Below, one piece after another: positions 15,110 to 24,400 of a DNA stretch of 32,291 nt (positions within the stretch are counted from its first letter, which is position 1; the number at the start of each line of letters is the position of its first letter). Source of the stretch: Treponema sp. GTDB lineage: Bacteria > Spirochaetota > Spirochaetia > Treponematales > Breznakiellaceae. The position numbers and the translations under genes are program-made. The stretch covers positions 1-32,291 of the forward strand of contig WRLF01000024.1 in the NCBI GenBank assembly GCA_009777735.1, written 5' to 3'. The notes under the pieces are model-generated. The model searched no databases, was not told the origin of the DNA, and was given only the letters and a program-made list of their open reading frames with translations.

Positions 15110-17980
15110 ATGTCATTTGATGTTGGAAACCTAATAACACTGGGTATTACCATCCTGATCGTAATATTCTTTCGCCTGTTGGATAAGAGCAATCGTTCTC
15201 TTAATAAAGTACGTAAATACGTTGATCGCTGTAAAGATGAAATTACCGCCTATCTTGAAGAAAAAAAATCGCATATAAAAGATTATGGCATTGCTCTTGA
15301 TGTGGAACGCAAAGCTGCCACTGGGCTTTTACAGCGTATTCAGGCTTTAACAAGAGAAGAACTGACGCAAAAAATCCAAAAATTGGGAGAAGTTGACGAG
15401 AGAATCCGGCAATACGATTCTACGCTTGAGCAGCTCGTCCATATGACCGGCCGGGTACAGGAAAACCTGAGCCGGATTCGGGATGAATCGGAGTTTGTGG
15501 AAAATGTAGGGAGAAGGGTCAGTGATATAAAAGATAAGGTCGAGCAATCATTTTCCGAAATTGACACTATCGGCAGTAAGCTGGAAACAATAGAACAGCG
15601 CTTTGAACAAGAAAACGCCAACGCTCTGGAAAATGCAATTGAATCAGCGGTATCCTCTGCCCGTTCGGTTGTTTTGGATTTTGAAGCAGCGGCGCAAACA
15701 ATAGAACGTAAAATAGACGACCACCGGGTAACGCTGGAAAAACTGGAACAGCGGCATCAGGAAAAACTGGCACAGGACGAGGAACGTATAGAGAAGTTCT
15801 TTGTCGAAGCAGTTGAAAGGGCGGGCGGCAAGGCGGATAAATACGAAGAAGCAGCGCTGGAAAAACTTCGTGAACAGGCGCAGGACAGGCTCAACCTAAT
15901 CAAAGCTAATTTTGAAGATAAAGTTAAAACTGTCCAGGAAGCCACAAAGGCAAAACTTGGCGATATTCAGGATCAGTTCAAGGCACATCGAGATGAATGG
16001 AAATCTGAATCCAGCGCCTTTGAAGCACAGCAAAAAGCATATAGCGCTGAATGGAAAAAGGATGTTCAGAATCTGAGTGTTTTTGCACAACGGCAGAAAG
16101 ATGAATGGAATAATGAAATAAAGGAATTGACAACCCTGGTAACACAACAGGCGGGAGAATTGGAAATCGCCATCAATAAACAGAAAGATGATTGGAAAGC
16201 AAAGACCCGTACCACCGGTCAGGAGGTATTTGCCGCTGTCCAGCAGCGGATTAACGAATACCAGAAGGCGCAGGAAGAGCAGATTGACCAGCTTTCCGGC
16301 ATTACAAATGATACAGCCAAACTGGAAGCTGAACTGCACCGCGCCCTGCAGGAGGCAGTGAACCGTGTTAACGCCGATTGGAATAATGCATCCGATGTAT
16401 TCAATGGTAAGCTGGAAACTATAAAGAATGAAATGGATGGTGTGAACCAGGAACTTTTGGAATTAAAACAAAAGGCATTTGAAAATGTTTCCGGTAAACT
16501 CAAGGGCTTTGAGGATGAATTCCTTATGAATCTCACAAGCCGAAGCAGCGAAATAGACAACCAGCTTGTCGCATGGAAGGAAGCGCTGGACAGAAAACTG
16601 GAAGCAACAGCCGAAGAATTGGAATTAAAACGGCAGAAAGGAGAATCCCACATAATCGAAGAAGTTAAAAAGGCCATTGCCGATGAGGGTGAGAAAATGA
16701 TGGCAGACCTGGAAAGGCTAAAGGCAGAGACTGCCACTTTTGAGGAAGGCATTCGTGAAGAAATGGACAGTGTTGACGAATCCCGGAAACAGTTCAGCGA
16801 ACAGCTTATACAGGGCCTTGAAGAAACTAAAAAAACAATGGAAAACGACCTCAAGACAAAAATCGACGAGTATAGCCTTTCCATAACGGACACATTCCGT
16901 CAAAATCAAAAGGAACTGGAAACGCAAATTCGCGACGTCACAACGAACACAAAAGCAAAAATCGCCGGAATAGAAGCTTCTTCAGAAGATATCCGCAAAA
17001 ATATAGAGGAATGGCAGACCCAGTATGCCATAATCCGTAGTTCTATGGATGATATTCGTAAAGAAATTGCCGCACAATCAAAGCTCGTTGACCGGACCGA
17101 AGCGCTTAAATCTGTTTTGGATCGCCACGTTGAAGACATGAATAATAATATCGACCGGATTTCGCAGGTTAAGTCGGAAATTGCCCGTTTTGAAAATCAA
17201 TTTACCCAAATAAAACGCCTTGAAGAAGATGTAAATTCTAAAATGACCCGTTTTATAACAGAAAAACACCGGATTGAAGTGATGGAAAGCGATTTTGCCC
17301 GTCTGCTTCAGACATCCCGGTCTGTGGAGGAAAAACTAGCCCAGGTCTCCAATTCAGACGATGTTATACAGTCAATACAGGTTCAAATTCGCCGTATGGA
17401 AGACTCCATCAAGGAAACCGAGGAAAAATACCTGCGTATAGAACGAAAAAATAAAACACTTCAGGAAATTAATGATGGCATAGACCGGAATTTCCGGGCA
17501 TTGCAGGAAGACGAGCAGACAGTCGAACGGCTTGGCGATACTGTCAGTAAACTGAAAATGGAGATGGAAGCCATTGAGAGTTCTCTGACAGCACTTTCCG
17601 CGGACAACGAAAAAGCCCGGGATGCAGCCGAAAAGCTTTCTGTTCTGGACGATTCGGTATCATGGCTGGAAAAACGTATTGCCGAAATGAACACTGCCCG
17701 CGAAAGCCTTGGCCGGCTGGCCACCGAACTGCAGACCCTCGAAAAAAATGCCAAATCCCAGCTTAAACTTATCCATACCGCACTGGCCCGCGAAGAAGGA
17801 AAAACAAGAGGGAAAGCCGGCGGAAAGTCATCTGACCAAGGAGCGCCGCCGCCAAGAGACCGGGAAACCATTATCAGCCTTAAACGCCAGGGCTGGAGCA
17901 TTGACGAGATAGCCAAAACAATGAGAATTGCCAAAGGCGAAGTAGAACTGGTTCTGGAACTTGGCCCCAAGGATATATAA
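15110..17980 (+). CDS. Large membrane-anchored coiled-coil protein (spirochaetal type)
   Basis: A 956-residue structural-type protein. Residues about 7-25 form one membrane helix (ITLGITILIVIFF), followed by a basic segment. Residues about 30-880 are almost continuously coiled coil, rich in Glu, Lys and Gln. Tryptophans in DEW, AEW, DEW and DDW motifs (residues about 290-365) recur at 18, 18 and 29 residues. The last 35 residues (SLKRQGWSIDEIAKTMRIAKGEVELVLELG), after a Gly/Pro linker, form a helix-turn-helix-like unit seen at the end of several spirochaetal and Gram-positive proteins. It resembles the long coiled-coil proteins typical of treponemes, possibly cytoskeletal or envelope-organising. 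The role is inference. It has no ribosome-binding site. Confidence 0.85.
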   Translation: MSFDVGNLITLGITILIVIFFRLLDKSNRSLNKVRKYVDRCKDEITAYLEEKKSHIKDYGIALDVERKAATGLLQRIQALTREELTQKIQKLGEVDERIRQYDSTLEQLVHMTGRVQENLSRIRDESEFVENVGRRVSDIKDKVEQSFSEIDTIGSKLETIEQRFEQENANALENAIESAVSSARSVVLDFEAAAQTIERKIDDHRVTLEKLEQRHQEKLAQDEERIEKFFVEAVERAGGKADKYEEAALEKLREQAQDRLNLIKANFEDKVKTVQEATKAKLGDIQDQFKAHRDEWKSESSAFEAQQKAYSAEWKKDVQNLSVFAQRQKDEWNNEIKELTTLVTQQAGELEIAINKQKDDWKAKTRTTGQEVFAAVQQRINEYQKAQEEQIDQLSGITNDTAKLEAELHRALQEAVNRVNADWNNASDVFNGKLETIKNEMDGVNQELLELKQKAFENVSGKLKGFEDEFLMNLTSRSSEIDNQLVAWKEALDRKLEATAEELELKRQKGESHIIEEVKKAIADEGEKMMADLERLKAETATFEEGIREEMDSVDESRKQFSEQLIQGLEETKKTMENDLKTKIDEYSLSITDTFRQNQKELETQIRDVTTNTKAKIAGIEASSEDIRKNIEEWQTQYAIIRSSMDDIRKEIAAQSKLVDRTEALKSVLDRHVEDMNNNIDRISQVKSEIARFENQFTQIKRLEEDVNSKMTRFITEKHRIEVMESDFARLLQTSRSVEEKLAQVSNSDDVIQSIQVQIRRMEDSIKETEEKYLRIERKNKTLQEINDGIDRNFRALQEDEQTVERLGDTVSKLKMEMEAIESSLTALSADNEKARDAAEKLSVLDDSVSWLEKRIAEMNTARESLGRLATELQTLEKNAKSQLKLIHTALAREEGKTRGKAGGKSSDQGAPPPRDRETIISLKRQGWSIDEIAKTMRIAKGEVELVLELGPKDI

Positions 17981-18678
17981 TGATACTCTTGACGTTCTTT
18001 GTGAAATTGGTTAAAGTAGTACGTATGAAAAGGTTCATGCTGTGCATTCCTGTTATAACTTTTCTGTCTGCGGCTTGTGTGTCTTTACCGCCTGACAATG
18101 ACGAGTTGCATCCAAATGACGAAGTACAATTAAACAACGAAACCCGGACAAATAACGAAACCCGGGCAAATCGTGTAAATAACGAAACACAGGCAGATGT
18201 TGCGAATGCCGCAGTCACTGCGACCAGTACCGGTGAGCCGGAAAGTCAGCAGGAAATACCGGAACAGGAAAGAACTGAGTTGTCAAACAGAACCACCCAT
18301 GAAATATACTATGACCCGGTGGCGGAGGCTGATATAAGGCAAGCTCTCAATAATCTCAGTATATCTATCAGAAATAGCAATTTTCCCGGTTGGAGAACTG
18401 TTCTGGCAGATGATTATTTCAGTCAGGTAACATCTGCGGAAAATTTGGCAGATCTATCAAACAGGCCATTTTTAAAAACGCAGAATATTACCCTAAGGAC
18501 ACCTCAGGACTACTTTATCCGTGTTGTTGTACCATCAAGGACAACATGGGCAAACAGCCAGCTTGATGATGATATTGAATTTTTATCTGCTGACCATGTC
18601 AGGGTATACGAACAGTATACACGTCATCGTGTGTATGAATTACAAAGAATTGATAATCAATGGAAGGTTACAAATTAA
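17980..18678 (+). CDS. Lipoprotein with Asn/Glu/Thr-rich linker and NTF2-like C-terminal domain
   Basis: Exported lipoprotein of unknown function. The signal MKRFMLCIPVITFLSAAC ends in a lipobox. Next comes a low-complexity region with three near-copies of NNETR-type hexapeptides. The last 120 residues (from about DPVAEADIRQALNNLS to QRIDNQWKVTN) have the size and pattern of NTF2/SnoaL-like domains. Two starts are possible. The ATG at 17980 overlaps the previous stop and has AAGGA six bases upstream. The ATG at 18025 gives a cleaner signal peptide and lies at the predicted start of a promoter at 17989-18017. I report the longer frame; residues 1-15 may not be part of the protein. Confidence 0.75.
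   Translation: MILLTFFVKLVKVVRMKRFMLCIPVITFLSAACVSLPPDNDELHPNDEVQLNNETRTNNETRANRVNNETQADVANAAVTATSTGEPESQQEIPEQERTELSNRTTHEIYYDPVAEADIRQALNNLSISIRNSNFPGWRTVLADDYFSQVTSAENLADLSNRPFLKTQNITLRTPQDYFIRVVVPSRTTWANSQLDDDIEFLSADHVRVYEQYTRHRVYELQRIDNQWKVTN
17989..18017 (+). promoter_or_regulatory. Promoter directly before the alternative lipoprotein start at 18025
   Basis: TTGACG (17989-17994, 5 of 6) and TAAAGT (18012-18017, 4 of 6) are separated by 17 bases. The predicted start falls at about 18024-18025, on the ATG itself, where no ribosome-binding site exists. It would give a second leaderless transcript next to the coiled-coil gene. Confidence 0.4.
18133..18195 (+). repeat. 18-bp tandem repeat within the lipoprotein gene
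   Basis: Three copies of an 18-bp unit resembling AATAACGAAACCCGGGCA lie at 18133-18150, 18151-18168 and 18178-18195, the last after a 9-base spacer. All keep the frame and encode NNETRT, NNETRA and NNETQA in the linker after the signal. The repeat number could vary by slippage without breaking the gene. Confidence 0.85.
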
Positions 18679-18696
18679 TCCATTTTTTATTATAAT
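18668..18696 (+). promoter_or_regulatory. Possible promoter for the HEAT-repeat gene
   Basis: A perfect TATAAT (18691-18696) lies 24 bases before the ATG at 18720, with an AAGGAG site in between. The -35 candidate TTACAA (18668-18673) is weak. The region is AT-rich, so chance matches are possible. Confidence 0.35.
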
Positions 18697-18719
18697 AAAT
18701 CAAGTATAAGGAGATAACT

Positions 18720-19433
18720 ATGAAGTTTAAGCAATTTATTGCGCTGATTGTGATGGTTGTGATTGCCGTTCCGGTGCTTATGGGGCAAGCCGGCAGTTCC
18801 AATTCGGGAATGACTGTTGAAGAAGCCTATTTACAGGAATCTGTTGAAATGGTAATTCTCAACAGCGCCCGTGTTTCAACCGTCCAGCAGGAAAAACTGG
18901 AGGCACTGGAGCATATTGGTGAAATGACCAGACAGGGTGATATCAGCAATGAAGTTTTCGCGGTTCTGGAATACTTTTCGCTTGAAGGGACCATAAATCA
19001 AGCCAGGGAAAGAGGACGGCTGGTAAACGAATTCCCCGATGTGCGCCGAGAAGCCGCAAGACACCTGGGCAATGTGAGGACCGTGGAATCAGAACTGGCG
19101 CTTATCAGGGTCTGCGAAACCGATCCTGAACCGCTTGTTTTGCAGCAGGCTATTATTTCTCTGGGCAATATTGGCATAAATGAAGATAATAATGCTGTTA
19201 ATGCCATTGTCCGGGTTACCACCAGATTCAACAGCCACAGAGCCCCGGATAACCTTATTGCGCTTGCCGCAGTTGACGCTTTGGATAAAATTTTCCAAAA
19301 CAGCGGCACGCTCAATTTCGGAGCGCTTAATTTACTGCTGATGATAGCTGAGGGACCGTACGCGACCGCTGTCAAGGAACGGGCCAGAGAAGTCATCATC
19401 AGTATGCGAAGAAGTGCTGCCCAGGGAAGATAA
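18720..19433 (+). CDS. Exported HEAT-repeat protein
   Basis: A 237-residue secreted or periplasmic protein. Residues 1-22 form a signal peptide (FIALIVMVVIAVPVLMGQA) without a lipobox. The rest is alpha-helical with HEAT-like pairs: FPDVRREAARHLGNV, then DPEPLVLQQAIISLGNI, then APDNLIALAAVDALDKI, each with the Pro/Asp start and Ala-Leu-Gly pattern of such repeats. These usually build a curved scaffold for protein contacts; the partner is unknown. The ATG has AAGGAG close upstream. It may be co-transcribed with the lipoprotein before it and the sugar kinase after it. Confidence 0.8.
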   Translation: MKFKQFIALIVMVVIAVPVLMGQAGSSNSGMTVEEAYLQESVEMVILNSARVSTVQQEKLEALEHIGEMTRQGDISNEVFAVLEYFSLEGTINQARERGRLVNEFPDVRREAARHLGNVRTVESELALIRVCETDPEPLVLQQAIISLGNIGINEDNNAVNAIVRVTTRFNSHRAPDNLIALAAVDALDKIFQNSGTLNFGALNLLLMIAEGPYATAVKERAREVIISMRRSAAQGR

Positions 19434-19472
19434 CAATATATACAGGAGAAGCGCCAAACAAAAGGCGTGTCA

Positions 19473-21005
19473 ATGGACTACGCAATAGCAGTTATTGACA
19501 TTGGGATGACCAATAAGAAAGTCGCAGTGTATGATGATACACTGCGGCAGCTTGATGCGCAATACCGGGTATTTGATCCTTTAATCGTGAACGGGCTTCC
19601 CTGCCATGATCTTGATGCAATGGAAACATGGTTCCTTGACAAGCTTGCAGCGGCAGGGAAACAGTTCCCGATAAAAACAATCGCAATTAGTACTCATGGG
19701 GCAAATTTCGTATGTATCGGCAATGATGGCAAAGCTGCCATTCCCTGTGTCTTTTACACGCATGAACCGGGAAAGGATTTTCATCATCGTTTTTACCGAC
19801 GTTTCGGTTCTGCGATTCAACTCCAAACCATGACCGGCACTCCTGAATTAGAGGCGATGATCAACCCCGCAAAGGGAATTTTCTTTGCACAGGAACAGTT
19901 TCCTCAGGAATTTATTAATGTCAGCTCCATACTTCCTTATCCCCAGTACTGGGGTTTTCGTCTTGCCGGTAAGGCAGGAGCGGAAAGCACTTACATGGGG
20001 TGTCATACGTACCTCTGGGATCAGGAAAACAATTGCCTGTCTTCGGTAGCACGGGATATGGGGATAGCGGACCTTTTACCTGGCAGACTCAATAAATCCT
20101 GGGATGTACTGGGCAGCATTACCGGGGAAATCGCCTCAAGAACCGGTCTTCCGCCTGATACCATTGTCACCATGGGCATCCACGATTCCAACGCATCCCT
20201 GCTGCCCCATTTCGCAAAAAGAGGCGAGGCCGGTTTCACCCTTAACTCCACCGGAACCTGGTGTGTCATGATGACCCCGGTACAGGAGTACGGGTTCACG
20301 CCGGAAGAGTTGGGCAAGGTGGTGTTTTTCAATATATCTGCCTTTGGAACGCCGGTAAAAACGGCAATTTTTCTGGGTGGTCATGAATTCGAGACATGGG
20401 CAAAAATACTGATGGCTATTCACCGCAGAGATGACTTCCCTTCATATAATGAACCGCTTTACAGGAAAATTTTAAAAGAAGCCAATTGTTTTTTATTGCC
20501 GGAACTTTTGGCAGGTACCGGACAGTTTCCCGGTTCAAAGCCTCGTGTTGAAGAAGGAGGAAACGTGTGGCCTTACGGAGATATTGCCGCAGTCAGCGGC
20601 TTGCCTTCAAGCCATATACCTCCCTGTTTTGCCGATTACGAGCGCGGGTTCGCAGTACTGAAGATAAGTCTCGTTATGCAGTCTCTTGTCGCGCTGGAAC
20701 GAACAGGGCTGCAGCAGGGTGCGGCAGTTATTACCGAAGGCGGATTTAGAAAAGATGCTGCTTATAACCGGTTGTTGTCGTCTGCTCTTAAGGACAGCAA
20801 AGTGTACCTTACCGGCATTATGGAAGCAACTGCTCTTGGAGCGGCAATGACCGCAAAAATGGCATTTACCGGGAGAAGCCTTGCAGAACTGGCCGGGGAT
20901 TTTGCTGTAGAATATCAGGAAGTGGAAAAGAGCGATATGCCGGAACTTTTTTCTTATCGGGATGCATGGATGAGCCATGCGGCATTGACCAAATTTCTCA
21001 TTTAA
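19473..21005 (+). CDS. FGGY-family carbohydrate kinase (rhamnulokinase/fuculokinase-like)
   Basis: ATP-dependent sugar kinase of the FGGY family, 510 residues, cytoplasmic. The N-terminal phosphate-binding loop is VIDIGMTNKKVAVYD, and the catalytic base is Asp238 in GIHDSNAS. The ATP-site stretches FTLNSTGTWC, FLGGHEF and ITEGGFRKDAAYN follow in the expected order. Such enzymes phosphorylate sugars such as L-rhamnulose, L-fuculose or xylulose; no isomerase, aldolase or transporter lies nearby to name the substrate. I use the ATG at 19473, with AAAGG seven bases upstream; a GTG at 19467 would add two residues. It stands among unrelated genes. Confidence 0.88.
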   Translation: MDYAIAVIDIGMTNKKVAVYDDTLRQLDAQYRVFDPLIVNGLPCHDLDAMETWFLDKLAAAGKQFPIKTIAISTHGANFVCIGNDGKAAIPCVFYTHEPGKDFHHRFYRRFGSAIQLQTMTGTPELEAMINPAKGIFFAQEQFPQEFINVSSILPYPQYWGFRLAGKAGAESTYMGCHTYLWDQENNCLSSVARDMGIADLLPGRLNKSWDVLGSITGEIASRTGLPPDTIVTMGIHDSNASLLPHFAKRGEAGFTLNSTGTWCVMMTPVQEYGFTPEELGKVVFFNISAFGTPVKTAIFLGGHEFETWAKILMAIHRRDDFPSYNEPLYRKILKEANCFLLPELLAGTGQFPGSKPRVEEGGNVWPYGDIAAVSGLPSSHIPPCFADYERGFAVLKISLVMQSLVALERTGLQQGAAVITEGGFRKDAAYNRLLSSALKDSKVYLTGIMEATALGAAMTAKMAFTGRSLAELAGDFAVEYQEVEKSDMPELFSYRDAWMSHAALTKFLI

Positions 21006-21033
21006 GTTACAGTATTATCAGGGAAAAGAAAAA

Positions 21034-21462
21034 ATGATGCAACTTTATTTTATTTCAATACTCGTTAACGGTTTTATTGGTTTTCTGTTGATTTTTATTC
21101 GTACCGGTGGTAATTATTCATCTAACAAGAATTCCAAATTCTCCCTTGCTGCGGGCGGTTTCCGGCTGCTGCTTGGCATTATTGCGGCAATTGTCGGAGT
21201 TCTGAAATTATTTATTCCCGTTGAGAGCAGAAACGGTCATTCTATCTATATCCTGGGTGACCTGCTTCCGGCGCTGGCCGGCATTGCTGCGGGCTTTGTG
21301 CTTATATTTGATTTTTACCGGGAAAATTCCTCAAAAATAAATACGGACGGACAACTTGATCGTATAGGGGATCAGTTTATCAATCATAAAAAAATTATTG
21401 GATTCAGCCTTATAGCCGTCTCGGTTCTGCACTTTTTTTTCCCCGCAGGGCTGTTCCTGTAA
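21034..21462 (+). CDS. Small integral membrane protein
   Basis: A 142-residue protein with four predicted membrane helices at roughly residues 5-22, 38-60, 74-94 and 119-138, and a short charged loop (ENSSKINTDGQLDRIGDQF) between the third and fourth. No family was recognised. It follows the sugar kinase after 28 bases on the same strand with only an A/G-rich weak ribosome-binding site, and converges with the kinase array that ends at 21478. Confidence 0.65.
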   Translation: MMQLYFISILVNGFIGFLLIFIRTGGNYSSNKNSKFSLAAGGFRLLLGIIAAIVGVLKLFIPVESRNGHSIYILGDLLPALAGIAAGFVLIFDFYRENSSKINTDGQLDRIGDQFINHKKIIGFSLIAVSVLHFFFPAGLFL

Positions 21463-21477
21463 TAATCATCGCAAACA

Positions 21478-24400
21478 CTATATTTTGGCCGGCGTTGCAT
21501 GAATAAAACCGGAGATACCGGTAATTAGTTCTTCCAAATCATCTGCAAGTTGCTTTGAATTGGCCGTTATAAATGTAAGATCCTGCTGTAAAGCGGCTTT
21601 TTCCAGTTTTTCCGCCATTGAGCCTATTCCCTCAGCGCCAATTGATCGGCATGTGCCTTTTAGGCCGTGTACCGCTATACGGTATGATGTGACATCCGGT
21701 TGATCGGCAGATTGTAAGCCGTCAATAAAAGTTTTTATTGTTTTAATTTGCTGCGGAGCGTGTGTTGAAAATGACTCCAGCAGCAGTAAGTACATTTCTT
21801 CATCGTTGTCAAAGCGGGCAAGACCGGCGGCGGTGTTCAGTCCGGGAACAACCAGGCTTTCTGTCAGTCCTTTTTTTGTATCGGTTACCTCTGCCTTATT
21901 TGTCGTTTCAGGTTCTTTTTCCGGCAGCGCATTTTCACGGTCTTTGTCCCGTACCCATTTGTTCAATACCTCATCCAATCTAAGTATGTCTATGGGCTTG
22001 GAAAGAAATGCCTGAAAACCGCTGGCAAGAAACATGGCTTCGCTGCCAATTAGCGCGTTTGCGGTTACCGCAATAATGGGAACTGTTCTGGCATAGTCGC
22101 TGTCAATCTCGCTGCGGATAATTCTGACCGCTTCCATGCCGTCCATCCCGGGCATCATGTGATCCATTAGAATCGCATCATAACGGACTGCTTCTTTCCT
22201 TATGTAATCTATAGCCGCCTGTCCCGATGTGACACAATCAATCTGTAGTTGGTATTTTCCCAACAGGCCTGCCGCTACATCAAGATTTGTCTGCATATCA
22301 TCTACCACTAAAACTTTTGCGTAACTTAAATTGGAGCGCACAAGTTTTTTTCTGGCTTTTTGCTTGTTATCTGTATAACGAAATGTACAGAGATTTTCTG
22401 TAACCATTGGGCCAATGACAGCATTGTCAACAAAGCCCTGCTTGATGCGCAGGCGGAAAACAGAGCCTTTACCATACTCGCTGTCTGCGGTAATTTCTCC
22501 GTCCATCATCCCGGTTAAACGCTTTGTAATCGCAAGACCGAGGCCGGTTCCCTCAATAGCCCGGTTTATACGGGTATCTACCTGACCGTAATCGGAAAAG
22601 AGTTTTTGCAGGTCTTCGTGACGTATGCCCATGCCGGTGTCTCTTACATAAATGGACATCCAAACATCGCTGCCGTCAATTTCGCAGTTTATACCCAGTG
22701 TAATTGTTCCCTTTTGCGTATACTTGAATGCGTTGCTTAACAGGTTATTGATAATTTGTTTTACCCGAATGTCGTCTCCCAAAAGGTTGCATAGTAATTC
22801 TTCATTAATATCAAGTTTGAATACAATGGGTTTTTCTTCTATACGAATCATATTGAGGGTTATTATATCGTTCAGAAAACTGGGCAATTCATATTTTACC
22901 GGATGTAATTCCAGTTTTCCTGCCTCGATTTTGGAAATGTCCAGAACATCATTTATCAACCCAAGCAGCGTATTTCCCGCAGTATTTATTTTTTTAAGAT
23001 TACCGGTTAAATTGACCGTTGGGTCATCTTCATCAAGCATTAAATCGGTAAGCCCCACAATCACATTCATCGGTGTGCGCATTTCGTGGCTCATATTGGC
23101 GAGAAATTGACTTTTTGCCTTATTACTTGCCTCGGCAATTTCCGCCTTTCGCATCTCTTCAATAATCGCTTTTTGTTCGCGCAAATCCCTTGCATATCCC
23201 GCAAGAATGTATTCTCCTTTATTCTTAATTCTGATTAAGGTATCTTCGCAGGGTATCTCCTCGCCGTTGGGTTTTTTATACATCCACTCAAATCGATGGT
23301 AGCCCTCGGTAAATGCTTTTTCTATATGCTCCTCCGTAAGCTCCAGGGATGATCGTCCGCAGGGCTGAAACTCCGGCAGCATTGCGAAATACTTTTCGGT
23401 AATGTTTACCTCTGTATCATTCGTTACATCGAACATATCCATTGCTGCCTGGTTCATATTTAGAAACTCATTATCCCTGCTGATTAAACAACAGGCAATG
23501 GGCATGGTGTCAAGAATCAACTGCATCCGCTCTTCATCTTCAAGAGCTTTTTCCATAGCAGCCTGTAACTGGACAGAGGTATCGCGGAGATCCTGCATCA
23601 TTTTATTGCGGTTTATTGTGTTTGCCAGCATGTAGCTTCCCGAACGCAGGATGTCGATTTCATCTTCCGTAAAATTACGGGAATTCCGGCAATCATCTAT
23701 ACAGCAGAAACCCCAAAACTTGTTTTGTATGAATGTCGGTATAGCCAACACGGTTTTTATTTTAAAGACGCTCAGGAAGTCTTGTTCTTCCCGTGACAGA
23801 CCGGAAACAGGTCCCTGTATATATCCGCCCCCGGATAAATGCTTTTCCCATCCGGGTACGGAGCTGTACGGAAAACCGGAAACAGGATTATCTGACTTTA
23901 TATTACGGCCTGTTTCGCTGAACCAGTAATGCTTGAGAATGGCATATAATTCTCCGTCTCTCATTTCATTCTGCCAGACCTCTAAACAATCAGCATCCAC
24001 GCTACGGCCGATTATTTCCATGCCTTCCATAAAAGAATTTTTAAATGTTCCGTTTTCATCCGCTGTTAGCAGCAAACTTGCGGCACGGTTTACCGCGCTG
24101 AGCATTGTTTCGCGGCTTTTAATTGTAGCCTTCATCTGTTTTTTTTGCTCAAGCAATTGTATTTGATTCCCCAGCCTGAGTTTGACTATTGCAGGAGAAA
24201 AAGGCTTCGTTATATAATCGGCAACTCCCAATGCCAATCCTTTTTCCTCATCGCCTGTGCTGCTCAGCCCTGAGATAAAAATAACGGGAATGTCCTGTGT
24301 TTTTTCCGAAGTTTTTAGTTTGCTGATAACCTCATATCCATCCATGTCGGACATGATGATATCAAGCAGGATGATATCCGGCACATATTTTTCCGCCGCC

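Noticed and set aside
16219..16893. Ser-rich 224-residue frame antisense to the coiled-coil gene
   Set aside because: It is the complement of Glu/Lys/Gln-rich coding; composition is skewed and it lacks start signals.
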